Assembly: GCA_006969625.1 (NCBI GenBank)
Contig: CP030885.1
Coordinates: forward strand, 2,429,430-2,493,429
Length of the DNA: 64,000 nt
From: Rhodospirillaceae bacterium
Lineage (GTDB): Bacteria > Pseudomonadota > Alphaproteobacteria > Kiloniellales > DSM-21159
Direction: 5' to 3'
Position numbers and translations under genes: made by a program
The notes under the pieces: generated by a model
Told to the model about the DNA's origin: nothing
Databases searched by the model: none
What the model saw: the letters and a program-made list of their open reading frames with translations, nothing else
Part shown: positions 52,394-61,130 of the stretch, one piece after another
Position numbering within the stretch: the first letter of the stretch is position 1
How the letters are laid out: each line of letters begins with the position of its first letter

Positions 52394-53776
52394 ATGTTGA
52401 AGCGAGATCGGCGCCTTTGCGGCGTCGTTGCCGCCGGCGGACTGCTCGCCGTTCTCAGCGGGTGCGACATCGGCCGCTTCGCAGAGGATGCGGAGACCGT
52501 CTGGTTTGGGGAGGACCTCTCGCTCGGCAACGCCGAGATCGTCGCCTACTACAATGAGAAGGACCGGCTGTTCGACCTGATCGCCAGCGACTGCCGCCTA
52601 CGTTTTCCCGACGGCCGCGTGACGCGCACGCTGCCGCCCGAGCAGACGCCTTCGGACGGTCCGGACGACCAGCCCGACGACGGCGAGGCAGGCGACGACG
52701 AGGCCAGGAGTGACGCGGCGGCGCTTGAAGAGGCAGAGAGTAGCGAGGAAGCCGACGACGAGTCGGACGGTGCGGCAGACGACGGCGGGTCGGACGACAA
52801 GGAGCCGCTGCCATCCGTCCCGCAATCGGAGACGCGAACGGCCTCCGCGGATCTTGGGTGTGAAGAGATCCTCCGCGCACACGGCAAGGCCGCCCCGCAG
52901 ATATCCTCCCGCGAGCGGCTGAACCTGTATCTGACTGCCGGGCTGGATTACGTCGATCACCGCTGCGACCTCTACTTTCAGGCGCTGCGCCGCCTGCAGC
53001 GCGACTTCAACGCCACCTCGAACCAGATCGCCATCCTCGGCGGCGCCGCCGCCAGCGCCCTCGGCCTGTTCGAGGCGGCGGCGAGGGAAATCGCCGCGGT
53101 CGCGCTGGGCACCACGACGGCCGTCGCCACCCTCGACAACGTCCGCAACCGGCTGCTGTACAAGATCGATGCCACGGCGACGATGGACCTGGTCGAACGC
53201 GCGCAGGCGACGTACCGCGGCGCCCTGCGCCCCAGCAGCATCACCGACACCCTGACGGCGACGATCGCCATCCGCGAGTACGCGCGGCTGTGCATGCCCG
53301 ACGAGATCGAGCAGCGTGTGGTCGCCGCCGTGCGCACGGCCGACCTGACCACCGACGCACCCCAGACAGCACCCGGTCTGTCCGTCCTGCGCGCGCGACT
53401 GGCGGACGAGCTGAACGTCGGCGCCCTCGGCCCGGCACAGGTCGCGCGCCTCTACTGGCTGCTGCAGCTCGACGGCGCCGCCGACGAGGCCCAGCGGACC
53501 GCGGCCGTCTCGGGCCTCAGCCCGGCCCTGGTCTCGAACGTCCTGACGGCGGAGAACGAGATCCGCCCCGGCCTGGACTCGGCGCTCGCGCTGCTCGACG
53601 CCCTCGCCGCCTTGGATCCGGCCCTGGTGGCCGAGGCGCGCGCGCTCCAGCGGGCCGCCCGCCAGGCGGGGGAAGAGCAAACCGAGCCCGCGCCGCCGCC
53701 GCAACCGCCGCAGCCGCCGGCCGAGGCGCCGTACCAGTACGAACTGTTCGCGCCCCCGCAGGTCCGCGTCGAATAA
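52394..53776 (+). CDS. Large lipoprotein of unknown function with an acidic linker
   Basis: A 460-residue protein with a lipoprotein signal peptide: VVAAGGLLAVLSGC, with lipobox Cys24. A globular start follows (NAEIVAYYNEKDRLFDLIAS). About 60 residues are then dominated by Asp, Glu, Ser and Ala (about residues 80-140), which should be disordered. A helical domain contains LYFQALRRLQRDFNATSNQI and a hydrophobic AAASALGLFEAAAREIAAVA. The C-terminus is Pro/Gln-rich. No family is recognised. The ATG at 52394 is chosen for the signal peptide. A start 13 codons upstream has no ribosome site. Confidence 0.75.
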   Translation: MLKRDRRLCGVVAAGGLLAVLSGCDIGRFAEDAETVWFGEDLSLGNAEIVAYYNEKDRLFDLIASDCRLRFPDGRVTRTLPPEQTPSDGPDDQPDDGEAGDDEARSDAAALEEAESSEEADDESDGAADDGGSDDKEPLPSVPQSETRTASADLGCEEILRAHGKAAPQISSRERLNLYLTAGLDYVDHRCDLYFQALRRLQRDFNATSNQIAILGGAAASALGLFEAAAREIAAVALGTTTAVATLDNVRNRLLYKIDATATMDLVERAQATYRGALRPSSITDTLTATIAIREYARLCMPDEIEQRVVAAVRTADLTTDAPQTAPGLSVLRARLADELNVGALGPAQVARLYWLLQLDGAADEAQRTAAVSGLSPALVSNVLTAENEIRPGLDSALALLDALAALDPALVAEARALQRAARQAGEEQTEPAPPPQPPQPPAEAPYQYELFAPPQVRVE

Positions 53777-53786
53777 GCGCCCTCGC

Positions 53787-54938
53787 TCAGACCGCGAGCA
53801 GCCGGCGGCAGAAGACGGTCAATTCCGCCATGTCGTAGGCGCGGCAGTTGCTGGCCAGCATCGGCTGGTTTTCCGGCTTCGCGGCCTCTGCGGCCAGCAC
53901 CTCGGGACCCAGGTCGAGCGCCGAAAGGTCGCGCTCCAGCCCGACCTCGTCGAGCAGCCGGGCATAGGCCTCGGGCAAGTCGGCGAGGGCGACCGGGTCC
54001 GCGCCCTCCAGGCCCAGCGCCCGGCCGACGGCGGCATGCGGCTCCGGCGCCGCCTCGGCGTTGCTGGCGAGCGCCACGCCCAGCGACAGCCCGACGGCGC
54101 GGCCGTGATGCACCCGTCCGAGACTGCCGAGGGCATGGCCGAGGGCGTGCGCGACGCCCGTTCCGGCCGTGTCGATCGCCTGGCCGGCGAGAAAGGCCGC
54201 GAGCTGCACCCGTCCGCGCGCCTGCAGGTCGTCGCCTTGCACGACGGCGCGGCGCAGGTGGCGGCCGACCAGGCGCACCGCCTCCAGTGCCGGCGCCTGC
54301 GAGAAGCTGCTGGCGTGGCGGTTGGTGGCCGCCTCCACGGCATGCACCAGCGCGTCGATGCCGGTCGCCGCGGTCAGGTGCGGCGGCAGACCCACGGTCA
54401 TCTCCGGGTCGAGGACGGCGACCCGCGGCAGCAGCTCGGCCCCCCAGGCCCAGAGCTTGGTGCCGGACTCCTCCGAGAAGATGGCCACCCGCGTCGCCTC
54501 CGCGCCGGTGCCGGCGGTGGTCGGGACGGCCAGTACCGGCAGCGCGCCGGCGGGCAAGGGCTGCGCGGCCAGGGCGTAGCTGCGGACCTCTGCCGTGCCG
54601 CCGGCGACCGCCGCCGCCAGCTTGGCGACGTCCAGGGCCGAGCCGCCGCCCAGACCGACGACGGCGCCGGCCCGCGTGGCGCGCGCCAGGGCGGCCGCCG
54701 CATCGACTTGCCCGGCCTTCGGATCGCTGGTGAAGGCGTCGAAGCGCGCGACCGCATGACCGGCGGCCTCGAGCAGCGCCTGCACGCGCGCGCCGAGCGC
54801 AGCGACGCCGGGGGCGAGCACCAGCAGCAGCGGCCCCTCCCGGCCGGCCAGCGCCGTCGCCTCCGCGCCGATCCGCTCGACCGCGCCCGACCCGCTCAGC
54901 ACCCGCGGCCCGCGTGTCCACTCGATCACTCCGGTCAT
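53787..54938 (-). CDS. Iron-containing alcohol dehydrogenase
   Basis: A 383-residue group III alcohol dehydrogenase. The NAD-binding loop is VVGLGGGSALDVAKLAAAV. PTTAGTGAEATRVAIFSEES follows. The metal ligands are in TGIDALVHAVEA (Asp, His), GVAHALGHALG and VHHGRAVGLSLG. The family oxidises alcohols or reduces aldehydes with NAD(P). The ATG at 54938 (MTGVIEW) gives the normal length. It is divergent from the enolase-superfamily gene across 154 bp. The pair may belong to one catabolic pathway for a hydroxy-acid, by inference. Confidence 0.9.
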   Translation of the reverse strand: MTGVIEWTRGPRVLSGSGAVERIGAEATALAGREGPLLLVLAPGVAALGARVQALLEAAGHAVARFDAFTSDPKAGQVDAAAALARATRAGAVVGLGGGSALDVAKLAAAVAGGTAEVRSYALAAQPLPAGALPVLAVPTTAGTGAEATRVAIFSEESGTKLWAWGAELLPRVAVLDPEMTVGLPPHLTAATGIDALVHAVEAATNRHASSFSQAPALEAVRLVGRHLRRAVVQGDDLQARGRVQLAAFLAGQAIDTAGTGVAHALGHALGSLGRVHHGRAVGLSLGVALASNAEAAPEPHAAVGRALGLEGADPVALADLPEAYARLLDEVGLERDLSALDLGPEVLAAEAAKPENQPMLASNCRAYDMAELTVFCRRLLAV

Positions 54939-55092
54939 GCGACCCCCGTCATGTGACACCCTTGGCGTCCGGCGCGAGTCGGCGGACGCTACACCCGGGC
55001 CCGACCCCGTGTCGCGGGGAATTCGTTGACCTTCGCAGCCGTCCGCCGCAGGCTCCCGCGAACGCGGCTCGGCACGCCTGGAAGGCAGGTTC

Positions 55093-56202
55093 ATGGAGAT
55101 CGTCCGCATCGTTCGCAGCGTCCATCGCCTGCCGCTCGACCCGCCGTTCCTGGCCTCCTGGGACACGCGGCCACGCCGTCACTTCGACCTGCAGCTCGTG
55201 CGGGTGGAGACCGACGAGGGCCTGGTCGGCATCGGCGCCGGCGACGCCATGCCCGGCTTTGCCGGCCACGAGGAACTCTTCGTCGGCCAGGACCCGCGCG
55301 AGCTGGACCGGCATTTCCGGGTGATCGAGAACCTCTCGTTCCACTATGGCCGCTGCTGGCCGCTCGACGTCGCGCTTTGGGACCTGTTCGGCAAGATCGT
55401 CGAGGAGCCGGTGTGGCGGCTGCTGGGCGCCGCCACCGACCGCGTCCGGCTCTATGCCTCCTCCGGCTCGCTGCGCGACGCGGGCGAGCTGGTGGATCTC
55501 GCCCAGGCGGTGCGCGAGGAGGGTTTCGGGGCCCTGAAGATCCGCTTCCAGCGGCCGAGCTGGCGCCAGGACGTCGCCGTGGTCGAGCGGGTGCGCGATG
55601 CCGTCGGCGAAGATCTGGCCCTGATGGTCGACTGCAACCAGGCTTGGCGCATGCCCTGGGACACCGCCCAGCCCTGGACGTACAAGGACGCCCTGCTGGT
55701 CGCCGAGGAGCTGGAAGACCTGGAGGTCTACTGGATGGAGGAGCCGCTGCACCGCGGCGACTACGCCGGCATGGCCAGGCTGCGCGAGGCGGTGGACGTC
55801 CGGATCGCCGGCGGCGAGCTGACCCGCGAGCTGCACGAGCTGCGCGAGCTGGTTGCGCGGCGCTGCCTCGACGTGCTGCAGACCGATGCCGTCTGCACCG
55901 GCGGGATCAGCGGCTTGCGGCGCATCGCCCAGATGGCGCAGGACGCCGGCCTGGAGTTCACGCCGCACACCTGGGGCCACGGCATCGGCCTCTTGGCCAA
56001 CGCCCATCTCGCCGCCGGCGTCGGCGGCTGCCGTTATCTGGAATATCCCTTCGATCCGCCGACCTGGACGCCGGAACGCCGCGACTTCGGTCTGCTGGAG
56101 CCGGTCACGGCGGACGAGGACGGCATGCTGGTGCTCGGCGAAGCGCCGGGCCTAGGCATCGAACTCGACGAAGACCTGCTGGCGGACACGCGGATCGGGT
56201 GA
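55093..56202 (+). CDS. Mandelate racemase/muconate lactonizing enzyme family protein
   Basis: A 369-residue enolase-superfamily enzyme. The N-terminal capping domain starts IVRIVRSVHRLPLDPPFLAS. The barrel has a KxR motif in FGALKIRFQRP. Metal ligands are Asp in LMVDCNQAW, Glu in YWMEEPLHRGDY and Glu in RIAGGELTREL. The His base is in FTPHTWGHGIGLL. This set suits acid-sugar dehydratase or racemase chemistry. The ATG at 55093 starts the fold. The stop overlaps the patatin gene (GTGA). Confidence 0.9.
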   Translation: MEIVRIVRSVHRLPLDPPFLASWDTRPRRHFDLQLVRVETDEGLVGIGAGDAMPGFAGHEELFVGQDPRELDRHFRVIENLSFHYGRCWPLDVALWDLFGKIVEEPVWRLLGAATDRVRLYASSGSLRDAGELVDLAQAVREEGFGALKIRFQRPSWRQDVAVVERVRDAVGEDLALMVDCNQAWRMPWDTAQPWTYKDALLVAEELEDLEVYWMEEPLHRGDYAGMARLREAVDVRIAGGELTRELHELRELVARRCLDVLQTDAVCTGGISGLRRIAQMAQDAGLEFTPHTWGHGIGLLANAHLAAGVGGCRYLEYPFDPPTWTPERRDFGLLEPVTADEDGMLVLGEAPGLGIELDEDLLADTRIG

Positions 56203-57143
56203 GCGCAATACGTCTGAAATCTCCGGACCGTTGCCGCCTCGGGCTGGTGCTCGGCAGCGGCTCGGCGCGCGGCTGGGCGCACATCGGCATTCTGCAGGAG
56301 CTGGAGGCCGCGGGGATCCGCCCCGACATCGTGGTCGGCTCGTCGATCGGCGCCCTGGTCGGCGGCGCCTACGTCACCGGCGGTCTGGCGCGCCTGGCCG
56401 ATTGGGCGTTGGCTTTCAACCGCCTCGACGCGCTGCGCACGCTCGACCTGCGGATCGCCAACGGCGGCCTGCTTGGCGGCGGGCGGCTGATGCGCAAACT
56501 GCTGAAGCCGCATCACAACGATCCGATCGAGACTCTCTCGCCGCGCTTCGCCTGCGTCGCCACGGATCTCGGCAGCGGCCTCGAGGTGGCGATCGAGGAG
56601 GGGCCGCTGCACGAAGGCGTGCTCGCCTCGCTCGCCATGCCGGGCCTCTTCACCCCGGTCCGGCGCGCCGAGCGCTTCCTGGTCGACGGCGGCATCGTCG
56701 ACCCGGTGCCGGTGACGCTGGCGCGCTCGCTCGGCGCCGAGGCGGTGATCGCCGTCAACCTCAACGCCGGCATGGCAAACCGACGCCAGCAGCGCCGACG
56801 GCAGCGCCGCAGCGCCGGGCGGCCGCGCTTTCCGCTGCCCGGCGTCAAGACGCTGCTGCGCACGCTGCCCGCCGACTCCGGCGTCCGCGCCCTGCTCGCG
56901 CATACGCCTCAGTCGGCCCTGCAGGCCGACATTCCGCGCTATCTGGACGTGGTCTTCGGCTCCATCCACATCCTGCAGGACTACGTGACCCGCAGCCGTC
57001 TGACCGCCGACCCACCGGAGCTGCTTGTCAGCCCGGCGCTGCAGGACATGGCGTTGTTAGAGTTCCACCGCGCCGAGGAGGCGATCGCCGCCGGGCGCAC
57101 GGCGATGCGCGCCGCCCTGCCGCAGCTCGCCGCCTACGCCTGA
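56199..57143 (+). CDS. Patatin-like phospholipase
   Basis: A 314-residue patatin-fold hydrolase. The glycine-rich oxyanion loop is GLVLGSGSARGWAHIGILQE, the nucleophile Ser49 is in GSSIGALVGG and the catalytic Asp in VDGGIVDPVPV. It most resembles RssA/YlbK-like small bacterial patatins, which hydrolyse lipids. A basic stretch NRRQQRRRQRRSAGRPR near 195 is unusual. The GTG start at 56199 overlaps the upstream stop. Confidence 0.9.
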   Translation: MSAIRLKSPDRCRLGLVLGSGSARGWAHIGILQELEAAGIRPDIVVGSSIGALVGGAYVTGGLARLADWALAFNRLDALRTLDLRIANGGLLGGGRLMRKLLKPHHNDPIETLSPRFACVATDLGSGLEVAIEEGPLHEGVLASLAMPGLFTPVRRAERFLVDGGIVDPVPVTLARSLGAEAVIAVNLNAGMANRRQQRRRQRRSAGRPRFPLPGVKTLLRTLPADSGVRALLAHTPQSALQADIPRYLDVVFGSIHILQDYVTRSRLTADPPELLVSPALQDMALLEFHRAEEAIAAGRTAMRAALPQLAAYA

Positions 57144-57270
57144 TCGGCGCGTTCGGCCGCTCCCCACGGCCGCAAGCGGAGGCGCACCCTGGGTCGCAAC
57201 GCCAAGCCTGGGGGATCGCGCCCGGATTTGTCAGCATGGGACGGTCCTCCCCCTGCTGGAGATCCCGCCC

Positions 57271-57645
57271 ATGCTGTTTTTCCTCACCCTGCTGCTGGTC
57301 TGCCAACTGATCGGCGAAGTCGCCGTGCGGCTGGTCGGCCTGCCGATCCCCGGCCCCGTCATCGGCCTCGTGCTGCTGTTCGGCGGACTGCTGATCCGCG
57401 GTGGCGAGCCGCCCGAAGCCCTCAGCCAGGTCACGAGCGGCCTGCTCGACAACCTCGCCCTGCTGTTCGTGCCGGCCGGCGTCGGCGTCATGCTGCACCT
57501 CGGCCTGGTGCGCGACGAGTGGCTGCCGATCGTCGGCGCCCTGATCGGCAGCGCGATCGCCACGGTCGCCGTCACGGCACTCCTGATGAGCCTCGTCGCG
57601 CGCCTGACAGGCGCCGCGCCGTCGGCCGAGGAGCGCAAGGAATGA
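57271..57645 (+). CDS. lrgA: CidA/LrgA family membrane protein
   Basis: A 124-residue protein with four helices. CQLIGEVAVRLVGLPIPGPV, then IGLVLLFGGLLIRGG, is the family signature. LLDNLALLFVPAGVGVMLHL follows. LrgA/CidA are holin-like proteins tied to murein hydrolase control and, in some species, to pyruvate or glycolate uptake. The ATG at 57271 follows GGAG. It overlaps lrgB by 4 bp (ATGA). Confidence 0.92.
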   Translation: MLFFLTLLLVCQLIGEVAVRLVGLPIPGPVIGLVLLFGGLLIRGGEPPEALSQVTSGLLDNLALLFVPAGVGVMLHLGLVRDEWLPIVGALIGSAIATVAVTALLMSLVARLTGAAPSAEERKE

Positions 57646-58388
57646 ATGCCGAACAGACGGCGCCCCTGGCCGAGGAGCTCTACAGGGTCTGGGTCTACCT
57701 CTCGGCCTCGCCGCTGCTGTTCCTGACCCTGACGCTCACGGCCTACGTGATCGGCGACGCGGTCTACCGCCGGGCCGGCCTGAGCCCCTGGGCCAATCCG
57801 GTGCTGATCGCCGTGCTGCTGCTGGTCGGCCTGTTGCTGGCGACCGGCACCAGCTACGCCGACTATTTCGAGGGCGCACAGTTCGTGCACTTCCTGCTCG
57901 GCCCGGCGACCGTGGCCTTGGCGGTGCCGCTGTACCGCAACGTCCGCGCGTTACGGCGGGCATTGTTGCCGCTGGCCGTCGCCCTGCTCGGCGGCACGCT
58001 GACCGCCGTCGGCTCGGCCGTCGGCATCGCCTGGGCGCTCGGGGCGACGCGCGAAACGCTGCTCAGCCTGGCCCCCAAGTCGGTGACCACCCCGATCGCC
58101 ATGGGCATATCCGAGGCGATCGGCGGCCTGCCGTCGCTGACCGCGGTGCTGGTGATCCTGACAGGCATCCTTGGTGCCGTGCTCGCCACGGCGACCCTCA
58201 ATCTGCTGCGGATCACGGACTGGCGGGCCCGCGGCTTCGCCATCGGGCTGGCCGCCCACGGCATCGGCACGGCGCGGGCGCTCAGCCTGAACGAGGTGGC
58301 CGGCGCCTTCGCATCCCTGGCGATGGGGCTCAACGGACTGGCGACGGCGATCCTGGTGCCGGTGCTGATCCGCCTGTTGATCGGTTAG
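57642..58388 (+). CDS. lrgB: LrgB family membrane protein
   Basis: A 248-residue membrane protein with LLGPATVALAVPLYRNVRAL and SLAPKSVTTPIAMGISEAIG, then GFAIGLAAHGIGTARALSLN, all hallmarks of LrgB/CidB. Together with LrgA it forms a membrane complex of the holin-like/anion transport type. It is convergent with a MarR-type regulator 36 bp away. Confidence 0.93.
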   Translation: MNAEQTAPLAEELYRVWVYLSASPLLFLTLTLTAYVIGDAVYRRAGLSPWANPVLIAVLLLVGLLLATGTSYADYFEGAQFVHFLLGPATVALAVPLYRNVRALRRALLPLAVALLGGTLTAVGSAVGIAWALGATRETLLSLAPKSVTTPIAMGISEAIGGLPSLTAVLVILTGILGAVLATATLNLLRITDWRARGFAIGLAAHGIGTARALSLNEVAGAFASLAMGLNGLATAILVPVLIRLLIG

Positions 58389-58424
58389 CAACTATGTGGG
58401 AATGCACTGTTCCGTCCCGCTCGC

Positions 58425-58907
58425 TCAGGCGGCCGAACTGATCCGGCTGATGCGCTGGGGCGCCGAGAGGAAGCGGAGCAGGCGGTCGAGGGTCTTGGTC
58501 GAGTCGATCAGCGTCGACTCGGCGATGCTGCTGTCCGCCATGTCCTCGGCGTGTCGACCGAAAAGGTCGCTCAGCAGCTTGCAGATGCTGCGCCCTTGCT
58601 CGGAGGCGCGCACGTTGAAGGAACGGCGGTCGTGCAGCGAGCGCTCCTGGATCAGGTAACCGTTCTCGACCATCTTCTTCACGTTGTAGGACACGTTGGA
58701 ACCCAGGTAGTAGCCGCGCAAGGTCAGCTCGCCGACCGTGACCTCCTCCTCGCCGATGTTGAATAGGATCAGCGCCTGAACGTTGTTCAGGTCGCGGATG
58801 CCACGCTGGTCCAGCTCAGCCTTGATGACCTCGAGCAATTGACGGTGCAGCCGTTCGACGACTTGCAGGGTGTCCAAATAGGCGGCCAGCACGGCGGCAT
58901 CCTCCAT
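58425..58907 (-). CDS. LdtR-like MarR family transcriptional regulator
   Basis: A 160-residue winged-helix protein. The helix-turn-helix is in NNVQALILFNIGEEEVTVGE and RGYYLGSNVSYNVKKMVENG, with the wing in SLHDRRSFNVRASEQGR. This pattern closely follows LdtR-type MarR regulators of Rhizobiales, which control L,D-transpeptidase and stress genes. The C-terminal helix (TLIDSTKTLDRLLRFLSAPQ) would serve dimerisation. No L,D-transpeptidase gene is adjacent. It transcribes toward lrgB. Confidence 0.87.
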   Translation of the reverse strand: MEDAAVLAAYLDTLQVVERLHRQLLEVIKAELDQRGIRDLNNVQALILFNIGEEEVTVGELTLRGYYLGSNVSYNVKKMVENGYLIQERSLHDRRSFNVRASEQGRSICKLLSDLFGRHAEDMADSSIAESTLIDSTKTLDRLLRFLSAPQRISRISSAA

Positions 58908-59006
58908 CGGCCCGAGAAGTCCCGGACCGAAGTCAACACGCCAGCCGGTTAAAGGCGCCTTAAAGCCTAAGTTGGCTAAACTTGCATCCGTGTGCCGCCG
59001 TCCGGG

Positions 59007-60179
59007 TCAGGCCGTCTGCTCGAAGAGCTCGCGGCCGATCAGCCAGCGGCGGATTTCGCTGGTCCCGGCGCCGATCTCGTAAAGCTTGGCGTCGCGCAGC
59101 AGGCGGCCGGTCGGATACTCGTTGATGTAGCCGTTGCCGCCCAGCACCTGGATCGCCTCCAGCGCCATCCAGGTCGCCTTCTCCGCCGCATACAGGATTG
59201 CGCCTGCGGCGTCCATGCGCGTGGTCTTGCCGGCGTCGCAGGCCTTGGCGACGGTGTAGACGTAGCTCTTGCAGACGTTCATCGTCGTGTAGAGGTCGGC
59301 CAGCTTGCCCTGCATGAGCTGGAACTCGCCGATCGGCTTGCCGAACTGCTTGCGCTCGTGGACGTAGGGGATCACGGCGTCCAGGCAGGCCTGCATGATA
59401 CCGAGCGGCCCGGCCGCCAGGACCGCGCGTTCGTAGTCCAGACCGCTCATCAGCACATTGACGCCCGTGCCGACCGCGCCCAGCACGTTCTCCTCGGGCA
59501 CTTCGCAGTCTTCGAAGACCAGTTCGCAGGTGGGCGAACCGCGCATGCCGAGCTTGTCCAGCTTCTGGGCGATGGAAAAACCGGGAAAGTCCTTCTCGAC
59601 CAGGAAGGCAGTGATGCCGCGCGGGCCAGCCTCCGGGTCGGTCTTGGCGTAGATCACCAGGGTTTCCGCCTCGCTGGCGTTGGTGATCCACATCTTCGAA
59701 CCGTTGAGGATGTAGCGCTCGCCCTTCTTCTCGGCTCGGGTGCGCATGCCGACCACATCGGAACCGGCGCCCGTCTCCGACATCGCCAGGCTGCCGACGT
59801 GCTCGCCGGAGATCAGCTTGGGCAGGTAGCGGCGCTTTTGCTCCTCCGTGCCGTTGCGGCGGATTTGGTTGACGCAGAGGTTGGAGTGAGCGCCGTAGGA
59901 CAGGCCGACCGAGGCGCTGGCCCGGCTGACCTCCTCCATCGCCACGACGTGCTCGAGGTAGCCGAGGCCGGCGCCGCCGTACTCCTCCTCGACCGTGATG
60001 CCGTGCAGGCCGAGCGCGCCCATCTCCGGCCAGAGCTGGCGCGGGAACGTGTCGGTCCGGTCGATCTCGGCGGCGAGTGGCGCGATCTTCTCCTGCGCGA
60101 AGGCCATCACGCTGTCGCGCAGCATGTCGGCGGTCTCGCCGAGATGGAAGTCGAGCTGGGGCGGCTGGTTGGGGATCAT
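59007..60179 (-). CDS. ivd: Isovaleryl-CoA dehydrogenase
   Basis: A 390-residue acyl-CoA dehydrogenase. [20 protein letters not shown] and [20 protein letters not shown], then [19 protein letters not shown], are the substrate/FAD signatures. The IVD-specific C-terminus is [19 protein letters not shown]. The internal Glu in [13 protein letters not shown] is the catalytic base position of IVD. It makes 3-methylcrotonyl-CoA, the substrate of the mccB-encoded carboxylase 32 kb away. It shares its strand with the thioesterase and MerR regulator, which probably precede it in one operon. Confidence 0.95.
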   Translation of the reverse strand: MIPNQPPQLDFHLGETADMLRDSVMAFAQEKIAPLAAEIDRTDTFPRQLWPEMGALGLHGITVEEEYGGAGLGYLEHVVAMEEVSRASASVGLSYGAHSNLCVNQIRRNGTEEQKRRYLPKLISGEHVGSLAMSETGAGSDVVGMRTRAEKKGERYILNGSKMWITNASEAETLVIYAKTDPEAGPRGITAFLVEKDFPGFSIAQKLDKLGMRGSPTCELVFEDCEVPEENVLGAVGTGVNVLMSGLDYERAVLAAGPLGIMQACLDAVIPYVHERKQFGKPIGEFQLMQGKLADLYTTMNVCKSYVYTVAKACDAGKTTRMDAAGAILYAAEKATWMALEAIQVLGGNGYINEYPTGRLLRDAKLYEIGAGTSEIRRWLIGRELFEQTA

Positions 60180-60212
60180 GATCGCTCCTCCGCAATCCTT
60201 CGTGACGTCGGG

Positions 60213-60671
60213 TCAGCCGGCGGCCAGGCCGGCGCCGGCGTCCACCCGCATGCAGGTCTGCTGCATCTTGGCGCAGATCTTCTCGCCGGCCTCGCCGAGC
60301 ACGTAACCCTCGATGTCGCAGACCGTCAGGGTCCGGCCGGGCCTGAAGACGCGGCCGCGCGCGACCAGCCGCGATCCGGCGGCCGGGGCCAGCAGGTTGA
60401 TCTTGAACTCGACGGTCAGCACGGCGCTGCCGGCGGGAAACAGGCTGAAGGCGGCATAGCCGCCGGCGGAATCCATCAGCGTCGAGGTGACGCCGGCATG
60501 GAAGAAGCCGTGCTGCTGCGCTAGGCCTTCTTGGAAGTCGCAAGCGATCTCGACCAGACCCGGCTCGACACGCGTCAACTCGGTGCCCAGCGTCGTCATG
60601 ATGCGCTGGCGCGCGAAGGACTCGCGCAGCTTGGCCTCCCAGTCCGGGTCCTGCGGCTGCAAGGCGCTCAC
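60213..60671 (-). CDS. PaaI-type hotdog thioesterase
   Basis: A 152-residue hotdog-fold protein. GLAQQHGFFHAGVTSTLMDS carries the HGG-like and catalytic Asp region, followed by GGYAAFSLFPAGSAVLTVEF and KINLLAPAAGSRLVARGRVF. The C-terminus KMQQTCMRVDAGAG is short. Such enzymes hydrolyse acyl-CoA thioesters. It overlaps the MerR gene by 4 bp and lies 33 bp upstream of ivd. A role in relieving CoA sequestration during leucine breakdown is inferred. Confidence 0.9.
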   Translation of the reverse strand: MSALQPQDPDWEAKLRESFARQRIMTTLGTELTRVEPGLVEIACDFQEGLAQQHGFFHAGVTSTLMDSAGGYAAFSLFPAGSAVLTVEFKINLLAPAAGSRLVARGRVFRPGRTLTVCDIEGYVLGEAGEKICAKMQQTCMRVDAGAGLAAG

Positions 60672-61093
60672 GATCGGCCTGCTCGAGTCAGTTCGCGCAG
60701 CCGTGCGCGGCAGTCGCCTTCGACCCGGTCGAGCTCGGCGAGCGCCGCCTCCAGGTCGCGGCGCTTGGAGTCCAGCTCGGCGCGGCGCTGGGCAATGCGC
60801 TCGAGCAGCAGGTTGAGCTGGCCCGCTTCGCCCCGCTCGGCGTCGTCGTAGAGGTCGACGATCTCACGGATCTCGCCGAGCGAGAAACCCAGCCGCTTGC
60901 CGCGCAGGATCAGGCGAAGCCGGGTCCGGTCGCGCTGGGAATAGATGCGCTTCTGCCCGTCGCGGCTTGGCGCGATCAGCCCCTCCGCCTCATAGAAACG
61001 GATGGTGCGCGCCGTCACCTCGAACTCGCGCGCGAGTTCGGCGATGCTCCAGCGCGGCGCGGCAGCCGATGGCCTGTCCAGCGTCGTCGTCAT
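60668..61093 (-). CDS. liuR: MerR family regulator, LiuR type
   Basis: A 141-residue MerR regulator. The DNA-binding part reads WSIAELAREFEVTARTIRFY, then EAEGLIAPSRDGQKRIYSQR and GFSLGEIREIVDLY. A coiled coil (ELDSKRRDLEAALAELDRVE) follows. There is no metal-binding Cys set. Position upstream of thioesterase and ivd matches LiuR, the regulator of leucine/isovalerate utilisation in proteobacteria. A 22 bp palindrome lies 15 bases upstream of the ATG at 61093. It probably autoregulates and controls the three-gene operon. Confidence 0.88.
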   Translation of the reverse strand: MTTTLDRPSAAAPRWSIAELAREFEVTARTIRFYEAEGLIAPSRDGQKRIYSQRDRTRLRLILRGKRLGFSLGEIREIVDLYDDAERGEAGQLNLLLERIAQRRAELDSKRRDLEAALAELDRVEGDCRARLRELTRAGRS

Positions 61094-61108
61094 GTCGCAC
61101 GGCAATAC

Positions 61109-61130
61109 TTGACGTTTACGTAAACGTCAA
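61109..61130. promoter_or_regulatory. 22 bp perfect palindrome, LiuR-type operator
   Basis: The half-site TTGACGTTTAC is followed by its exact complement, ending CGTCAA. It sits just upstream of the MerR gene start and overlaps the stop of the convergently placed but same-strand LysE gene. The TTTACGTAAA core is like published LiuR sites and other MerR-type spacer-containing operators. Confidence 0.8.
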
